From NCBI GenBank assembly GCA_018895315.1, contig JAHIOK010000128.1, forward strand, positions 1-8,440: a stretch of DNA of 8,440 nucleotides, in the 5' to 3' direction. The position numbers were made by a program, and so were the translations under genes. Shown one piece after another: positions 4,574-8,440 of the stretch (positions within the stretch are counted from its first letter, which is position 1; each line of letters starts with the position of its first letter). This DNA comes from Actinomycetota bacterium. GTDB lineage: Bacteria; Actinomycetota; Actinomycetes; Actinomycetales; Microbacteriaceae. The notes under the pieces are model-generated. The model searched no databases. It worked only from the letters and a program-made list of their open reading frames with translations, and was not told where the DNA came from.

Positions 4574-5896
4574 ATGGCACAGCACAGCAGCAGGACGGCA
4601 CGTAGTCGCCGACTCGCGGTCGGGGGCGTTCTCGCCGCCGCCGCGATCGCTTTGACCGCGTGCTCGGGCGGCGGGGGAACCTCCGCGACCGGCGACGGGA
4701 CGAACACTCTCAAGCTCTGGCATTACGAGGGTGCCGACAGCGCGATGGGCAAGGCATGGGATCAGGCGATCACCACGTTCGAGAAGGAGACCGGAGCCAA
4801 GGTCGAGTTCGAGGCGAAGGGCTTCGAGCAGATCCGCTCTACGGCCAGCCAGGTGCTCAACTCCGATCAAGCGCCCGATCTGATGGAGTACAACAAGGGC
4901 AACGCCACGGCGGGACTCCTCGCCAGCCAGGGACTGCTCACCGACATCTCCGATCAGGTCGCCAGCTACGGATGGGACAAGAAGCTCGCCCCGTCACTGC
5001 AGACCACGGCGAAGTACAACGACAAGGGCATCATGGGCTCCGGCGCCTGGTACGGCGTTCCGAACTACGGAGAGTTCGTCACGGTCTACTACAACAAGAA
5101 GATGTTCGCGGACGCCGGTATCGCTGTCCCGACGACCTACGCCGAGTTCACCGCAGCCCTCGATGCATTCGTCGCGAAGGGTGTCACTCCGCTCGCCGAA
5201 GCCGGCGCCGAGTACCCCCTCGGACAGCTCTGGTACCAGCTCGCGCTCAGCAAGGCCGACCGCAGCTGGGTCGACGACTACCAGCTCTACAAGAACCCCG
5301 TCGACTGGAAAGGCACGCAGGTCAGCTACGCCACCGACACCCTGAAGAGCTACGTCGACAAGGGCTACATCTCCAAGGACGTCGCGGGAATGAAGGCCGA
5401 GGACGCGGGTACCGCGTTCATCGCGGGCAAGTATCCGATCTTCGTCTCGGGCAGCTGGTGGTACGGCCGGTTCTCGTCCGAGATCACGAGCTACGACTGG
5501 GGTATCTTCCCGTTCCCCGGCAGCGACCTCAGCCTGGGTTCGTCGGGCAACATCTGGGTCGTCCCGGAGAAGGCGAAGAACAAGGACCTGGCGTACAAGT
5601 TCATCGACATCACGATGAGCCCTGAGATCCAGGCGATCATCGGCAACAACGGCGGGCTCCCCGTCGCGGCGAACGAGGCCGACATCACCGATCCGAAGAG
5701 CAAAGAACTCATCACGGCGTTCAACGATGTGACGAACAAGGACGGCCTCGCGTTCTACCCCGACTGGCCGACGCCTACCTTCTACGACACCCTCGTCGCG
5801 CAACTGCAGGAACTCGTGAACGGCACCTCGGCGCCCGCCCAGGTGCAGAAGGGTCTCGGCGACGAGTACGAGTCCTACGTGTCGAGTCTGCGCTGA
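4574..5896 (+). CDS. Family-1 sugar-binding lipoprotein of a CUT1 ABC transporter, probable alpha-xyloside/xyloglucan-fragment specific
   Basis: A 440-residue extracellular solute-binding protein (MalE/UgpB-like, SBP_bac_1). The signal peptide has an RSRR n-region, a hydrophobic stretch and the lipobox LTAC with the lipid-modified Cys at residue 30, followed by a Gly/Ser/Thr-rich tether. The mature protein starts NTLKLWHYEG (44-53), with the family's open-cleft landmarks: VLNSDQAPDLMEYNKGN (94-110), YGVPNYGEFVTVYYNKKMFADAGI (160-183) and GTAFIAGKYPIFVSGSWW (279-296), rich in aromatic residues that commonly stack on sugar rings. The start is the ATG at 4574 with AAAGGAG eight to nine bases upstream; an in-frame ATG at 4469 would place the operator inside the gene and is rejected. 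It is the first gene of the transport operon, under LacI operator 2, and is separated from the permease genes by a strong hairpin. Substrate is inferred from the adjacent alpha-xylosidase. Confidence 0.92.
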   Translation: MAQHSSRTARSRRLAVGGVLAAAAIALTACSGGGGTSATGDGTNTLKLWHYEGADSAMGKAWDQAITTFEKETGAKVEFEAKGFEQIRSTASQVLNSDQAPDLMEYNKGNATAGLLASQGLLTDISDQVASYGWDKKLAPSLQTTAKYNDKGIMGSGAWYGVPNYGEFVTVYYNKKMFADAGIAVPTTYAEFTAALDAFVAKGVTPLAEAGAEYPLGQLWYQLALSKADRSWVDDYQLYKNPVDWKGTQVSYATDTLKSYVDKGYISKDVAGMKAEDAGTAFIAGKYPIFVSGSWWYGRFSSEITSYDWGIFPFPGSDLSLGSSGNIWVVPEKAKNKDLAYKFIDITMSPEIQAIIGNNGGLPVAANEADITDPKSKELITAFNDVTNKDGLAFYPDWPTPTFYDTLVAQLQELVNGTSAPAQVQKGLGDEYESYVSSLR

Positions 5897-5925
5897 TCGA
5901 CCCGCTCGACAGATCGACCCGCTCG
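5895..5925. repeat. Tandem direct repeat, 14-base unit at 17-base period
   Basis: GATCGACCCGCTCG occurs at 5895-5908 and again at 5912-5925, beginning in the last codon of the binding-protein gene. The second copy runs into the left arm of the large hairpin. It may be a local duplication of the gene end. Confidence 0.7.
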
Positions 5926-5956
5926 GTGGGGTGGCGACAGTCTCGTCACCCCACCG
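5924..5956 (+). terminator. Large intercistronic hairpin, probable partial terminator or mRNA stabiliser
   Basis: Perfect ten-base arms CGGTGGGGTG (5924-5933) and CACCCCACCG (5947-5956), extended by one G-U and three more pairs to 14 base pairs around a five-base loop CAGTC. It begins 27 bases after the stop of the binding-protein gene. There is no immediate U-tract. By position it resembles the intercistronic structures between malE and malF that keep the binding-protein mRNA more abundant than the permease mRNA; that function is inferred. Confidence 0.6.
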
Positions 5957-5960
5957 ACAC

Positions 5961-5978
5961 CGGATGCCACGGCATCCG
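5961..5978 (+). terminator. Second intercistronic hairpin followed by a pyrimidine tract
   Basis: CGGATGC and GCATCCG arms (seven pairs plus a further C-G closing a tight loop) four bases after the larger hairpin. It is followed by TCTCTCTTCGCCCC, the nearest thing to a terminator T-tract in this gap. Permease translation restarts 33 bases on. Probably acts together with the first hairpin. Confidence 0.5.
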
Positions 5979-6011
5979 TCTCTCTTCGCCCCCTCACAGA
6001 GGACTCAGGTC

Positions 6012-6986
6012 ATGACCGCTGTTCCCTTCGTGCGCGCCGCCCGGCGGCGCCCACCCGCCGACGAACCCCTCATCCCGCAACGCGGAAACGGGGGGAGCGG
6101 CGCCTACTGGCTCTACCTGCTGCCCGGATTCGTGCTGCTCACCGTCATCGTGCTCGTTCCGCTGGTGTGGAACTTCTACCTGACCTTCACGTCGTGGCGC
6201 GGCATCAAACCCCCGATCTGGATCGGCCTCGACAACTGGATCAAGCTCGCCCAGGACGAGAAGTTCTGGACCTCGTTCGCGAACAGCATCTGGATGATCG
6301 TCGCGATGGTGATCGTGCCGACGATCCTGGGTCTCGTGCTCGCGGCCCTGCTGTTCGATGTCATCGGCCGCAAGTTCGGCGGCCGCGTGGGCAGCTTCCT
6401 GCGGGCGACCTACTACCTTCCGCAGATCCTCCCCGCGGCGATCGCGGGCATCGTGATCGGGTGGATCCTGCGACCGCAGGACGGCGCCCTCAACGTCATC
6501 CTCGAGAACATCGGTCTCGGTGCTCTCACGCACAACTGGCTGGGAAGCCCCGACACCGCGCTCGGCAGCATCATGGTCGTGCTGATCTGGATCCAGATCG
6601 GCTACCCGGTCGTCGTCTTCATGGCGGCTCTGCAACGCGTCGACCCCGAACTCTACGAAGCCGCCGAACTCGACGGCGCGAACTGGTGGCAGCGCTTCCG
6701 TGCGATCACGGTCACCAGCATCCGTCCGGAGATCTACGTCGTCGCGCTCACCTGCACGATCGCCGCGCTGAAGGTCTTCGGCCCGGTCTACGTGCTGACC
6801 CGCGGTGGTCCGGGCACCTCGACGATCGTGCCGGCCTACTACGCCTACAGCGAGTTCTTCCAGGCCCAGCAGGTCGGCTACGGCGCGACGATCGCCACCG
6901 CACTCACGATCGTCATCGCGATCATCTCGGTGCTCTTCATCCGCGCGCAGAATGCGGCGGAGCGCAAGGAAAGGGAGGGACTGTGA
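6012..6986 (+). CDS. CUT1 ABC sugar transporter permease 1 (MalF/UgpA-like)
   Basis: A 324-residue membrane protein, one of two permease halves that form the sugar channel. A basic cytoplasmic N-terminus (RAARRR) precedes six evident hydrophobic segments at about residues 33-60, 90-115, 134-153, 185-205, 242-262 and 290-311. The ATPase-docking EAA loop is present at residues 216-240 (EAAELDGANWWQRFRAITV then TSIRPE), with the expected Gly and Pro positions. The ATG at 6012 is chosen for its GAGGA Shine-Dalgarno eight bases upstream; the ATG at 5931 would overlap the intercistronic hairpins. It sits 115 bases after the binding-protein gene, past two hairpins, so it is likely expressed less. 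The stop overlaps the next start by one base (TGATG), implying translational coupling and a permease heterodimer. Confidence 0.93.
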   Translation: MTAVPFVRAARRRPPADEPLIPQRGNGGSGAYWLYLLPGFVLLTVIVLVPLVWNFYLTFTSWRGIKPPIWIGLDNWIKLAQDEKFWTSFANSIWMIVAMVIVPTILGLVLAALLFDVIGRKFGGRVGSFLRATYYLPQILPAAIAGIVIGWILRPQDGALNVILENIGLGALTHNWLGSPDTALGSIMVVLIWIQIGYPVVVFMAALQRVDPELYEAAELDGANWWQRFRAITVTSIRPEIYVVALTCTIAALKVFGPVYVLTRGGPGTSTIVPAYYAYSEFFQAQQVGYGATIATALTIVIAIISVLFIRAQNAAERKEREGL

Positions 6987-7888
6987 TGGTCTCCACGCTC
7001 ACCGTCACTCCGGCGGGCACGAAGCCGTCGTCCGTCCGGCCGCCGAAACGGCGCCGAGGGGCCGCGCGTCGCCGACCGATCGACTGGTTGATGCTCGCGT
7101 TCGGCATCGTCGTGGCGCTCCTGATCATCGCGCCGTTCTACCTGATCGTGGTGAACTCGTTCAAATCGCCGACCGACTACTCCAACGGGGGTCCGCTGGC
7201 GTTCCCGACGCAGTTCTACACCGACGGCATCGTCGCCTTCTGGGAGCGTGTCAACTTCCCCGAGAAGGTCTGGAACTCGATCTTCATCTCCGGCATGGTC
7301 GCCGTGCTCGCGGTGCTCATCTCGATGCTCAATGCGTTCGCCATCGGCATCGGGCGGGTGCGCGGCCGCTCGTGGGTCGTGCTGCTGTTCCTGCTCGCGA
7401 ACCTCCTGCCACAGGAAGCCCTGCTCTACCCGCTGTACTACATGTTCAAGCAGGTCGGACTGTACGACAACGTCTGGTCGGTGATCATCATCTTCACGGT
7501 GATCCAGGCCGCATTCGGCACCTACCTGCTCTCGGCGGTCTACGGGACGTTCCCGAAGGAGATACTCGAGGCCGCGTCGATCGACGGCGCGAGCCGCTGG
7601 CAGATCCTCTGGCGGGTGATCTTCCCGATCAGCAGGCCGACGCTCTCTGTGCTGCTCATCTTCTTCTTCATCTGGACGTGGAACGAGTTCCTCATCCCGC
7701 TGACATTCCTCGTCTCCAACGCCAATCAGACCGTGCCGGTGGCGATCAGCGTGCTGCAGGGCGACCGATTGATGGATGTCACCACCACGAGTGCCTCGGC
7801 ACTGCTCGGCCTCATCCCGACCCTTCTCTTCTTCCTCATCTTCCAGCGCACCCTCACGCGCGGCATCACCGCAGGAGCAGTCAAATAA
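6986..7888 (+). CDS. CUT1 ABC sugar transporter permease 2 (MalG/UgpE-like)
   Basis: A 300-residue membrane protein, the partner permease. A basic N-terminus (KRRRGAARRR, 21-30) leads to six hydrophobic segments at about 35-56, 97-120, 130-150, 163-185, 218-242 and 268-287. The EAA loop is at residues 195-219 (EAASIDGASRWQILWRVIF then PISRPTL). A strong GGGAGGGA Shine-Dalgarno lies inside the end of permease 1. The last bases TAATG overlap the alpha-xylosidase start by one base. No ATPase gene follows in this window. CUT1 systems of actinobacteria often share one MsiK-type ATPase encoded elsewhere, which would be consistent with this. Confidence 0.93.
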   Translation: MVSTLTVTPAGTKPSSVRPPKRRRGAARRRPIDWLMLAFGIVVALLIIAPFYLIVVNSFKSPTDYSNGGPLAFPTQFYTDGIVAFWERVNFPEKVWNSIFISGMVAVLAVLISMLNAFAIGIGRVRGRSWVVLLFLLANLLPQEALLYPLYYMFKQVGLYDNVWSVIIIFTVIQAAFGTYLLSAVYGTFPKEILEAASIDGASRWQILWRVIFPISRPTLSVLLIFFFIWTWNEFLIPLTFLVSNANQTVPVAISVLQGDRLMDVTTTSASALLGLIPTLLFFLIFQRTLTRGITAGAVK

Positions 7889-8440
7889 TGAAGTTCACCG
7901 ATGGATTCTGGCAGCTGCGGCCGGGTGTCACCGCCCTGTACTCGCAGGAGGCATACGACGTGGAGGCGACGGATGCCACTGCCGACGGCTCCGGTCTCGT
8001 CGTGACCGCCCCCACCGGCGTGATCCGGGGCCGTGGCGACACGCTGAACCGGCCCGTCCTCACCGTGACACTCTCGTCGCCTCTCGAGGGCGTGGTGCGG
8101 GTACGGGTCGCCCACCACACCGGTGGACGGTGGCACGGTGGCTTCGCCCTGCCCGGTGCCGAGCAGGGTGGTGCGGGAGTCGTCACGGCCGAGGGCGTGC
8201 TGGCGACCGGTCCCCTCACCGCGCGCGTCGCGCCGGGTGCTCCGTGGTCGCTCGACTTCGAGGTCGACGGCGAACGCATCACCGGCAGCGGGGCGCGTTC
8301 GCAGGCATACGTGCGCCTGTCGGACGGCGCGGCGGTCGATGCAGGCATCGTCGGCAATGCGCGCGCAGACAACGGCGTGCCCGTCGAGACGGTGTTCGTG
8401 CACGAACAGCTCGACCTCGGCGTCGGCGAACTGATCTACG
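7888..8440 (+). CDS. yicI: GH31 alpha-xylosidase, YicI-like, N-terminal part (runs off right edge)
   Basis: The first 184 codons of a cytoplasmic family-31 glycosidase that removes alpha-linked xylose from non-reducing ends, such as isoprimeverose and xyloglucan oligosaccharides. It starts MKFTDGFWQLRPGVTALYSQ, closely parallel to [20 protein letters not shown] of E. coli YicI, and later has PWSLDFEVDGERITGSG (119-135) and QLDLGVGELIY (174-184), both at the places where YicI has SLDFLRNGERITGS and RLDLGVGETVYGLGERF. This is the N-terminal beta-sandwich; the catalytic (beta/alpha)8 barrel, with its Asp nucleophile and acid/base, lies beyond the right edge and cannot be checked here. No signal peptide, so cleavage occurs after uptake. 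The ATG at 7888 overlaps the permease stop (TAATG), with AGGAG ten bases upstream. Symbol is given by resemblance to YicI only. Confidence 0.85.
   Translation, partial: MKFTDGFWQLRPGVTALYSQEAYDVEATDATADGSGLVVTAPTGVIRGRGDTLNRPVLTVTLSSPLEGVVRVRVAHHTGGRWHGGFALPGAEQGGAGVVTAEGVLATGPLTARVAPGAPWSLDFEVDGERITGSGARSQAYVRLSDGAAVDAGIVGNARADNGVPVETVFVHEQLDLGVGELIY

Noticed and set aside
6167..6985. Upstream extension of the permease 2 frame through permease 1
   Set aside because: Permease 1 in another frame explains the DNA; permease 2 starts at the ATG at 6986 with a strong Shine-Dalgarno.

Overview
The window is high-GC DNA with Shine-Dalgarno starts, several leaderless-type promoters (TANNNT six bases before the start codon) and a sugar ABC locus without its own ATPase. 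Together with the protein sequences this suggests an actinobacterium, most likely Microbacteriaceae and possibly Microbacterium. The genus is an inference from style, not from a marker gene. I see no tRNA, rRNA, CRISPR array, insertion sequence or integrase.

Left part (1-2163, all genes on the minus strand): the N-terminal end of a probable EamA/DMT-type membrane transporter running off the left edge, a 75-residue two-helix membrane protein, a PhnB-like VOC-fold protein, and an AlkA/HhH-GPD DNA glycosylase. These look like separate ordinary chromosomal genes. Three of them (transporter, small membrane protein, glycosylase) have the same leaderless promoter geometry. A strong hairpin at 2054-2082 separates the glycosylase from the next gene.

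Middle part (2164-3411): a minus-strand winged-helix regulator with an OmpR/PhoB-type DNA-binding domain but no receiver domain, followed by a 516-base divergent intergenic region. That region is not empty. It holds a good minus-strand promoter, a leaderless 33-codon reading frame ending in a Cys/Met-rich tail (MCCRMCR), a stem-loop, a small hairpin that would cover the regulator's Shine-Dalgarno sequence, and, on the other strand, the promoter and operators of the lacI gene. The leader frame resembles the leaderless polycysteine leaders described in mycobacteria as cysteine-responsive attenuators. It is the most interesting part of the window.

Right part (3412-8440, plus strand): an apparently complete alpha-xyloside (xyloglucan-fragment) uptake and cleavage locus. 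It has a LacI-family regulator, a family-1 sugar-binding lipoprotein, two CUT1-type permeases and the N-terminal third or less of a GH31 alpha-xylosidase closely resembling E. coli YicI, cut by the right edge. The palindrome TCGAAGCGCTTC occurs both at the lacI transcription start and upstream of the binding-protein gene, so the LacI protein probably represses both itself and the operon. A strong two-hairpin intercistronic region between the binding protein and the first permease probably sets a higher level of binding protein than of permease. The permeases and the glycosidase are translationally coupled by one-base stop/start overlaps. The ATPase must come from elsewhere, probably a shared MsiK-type subunit.
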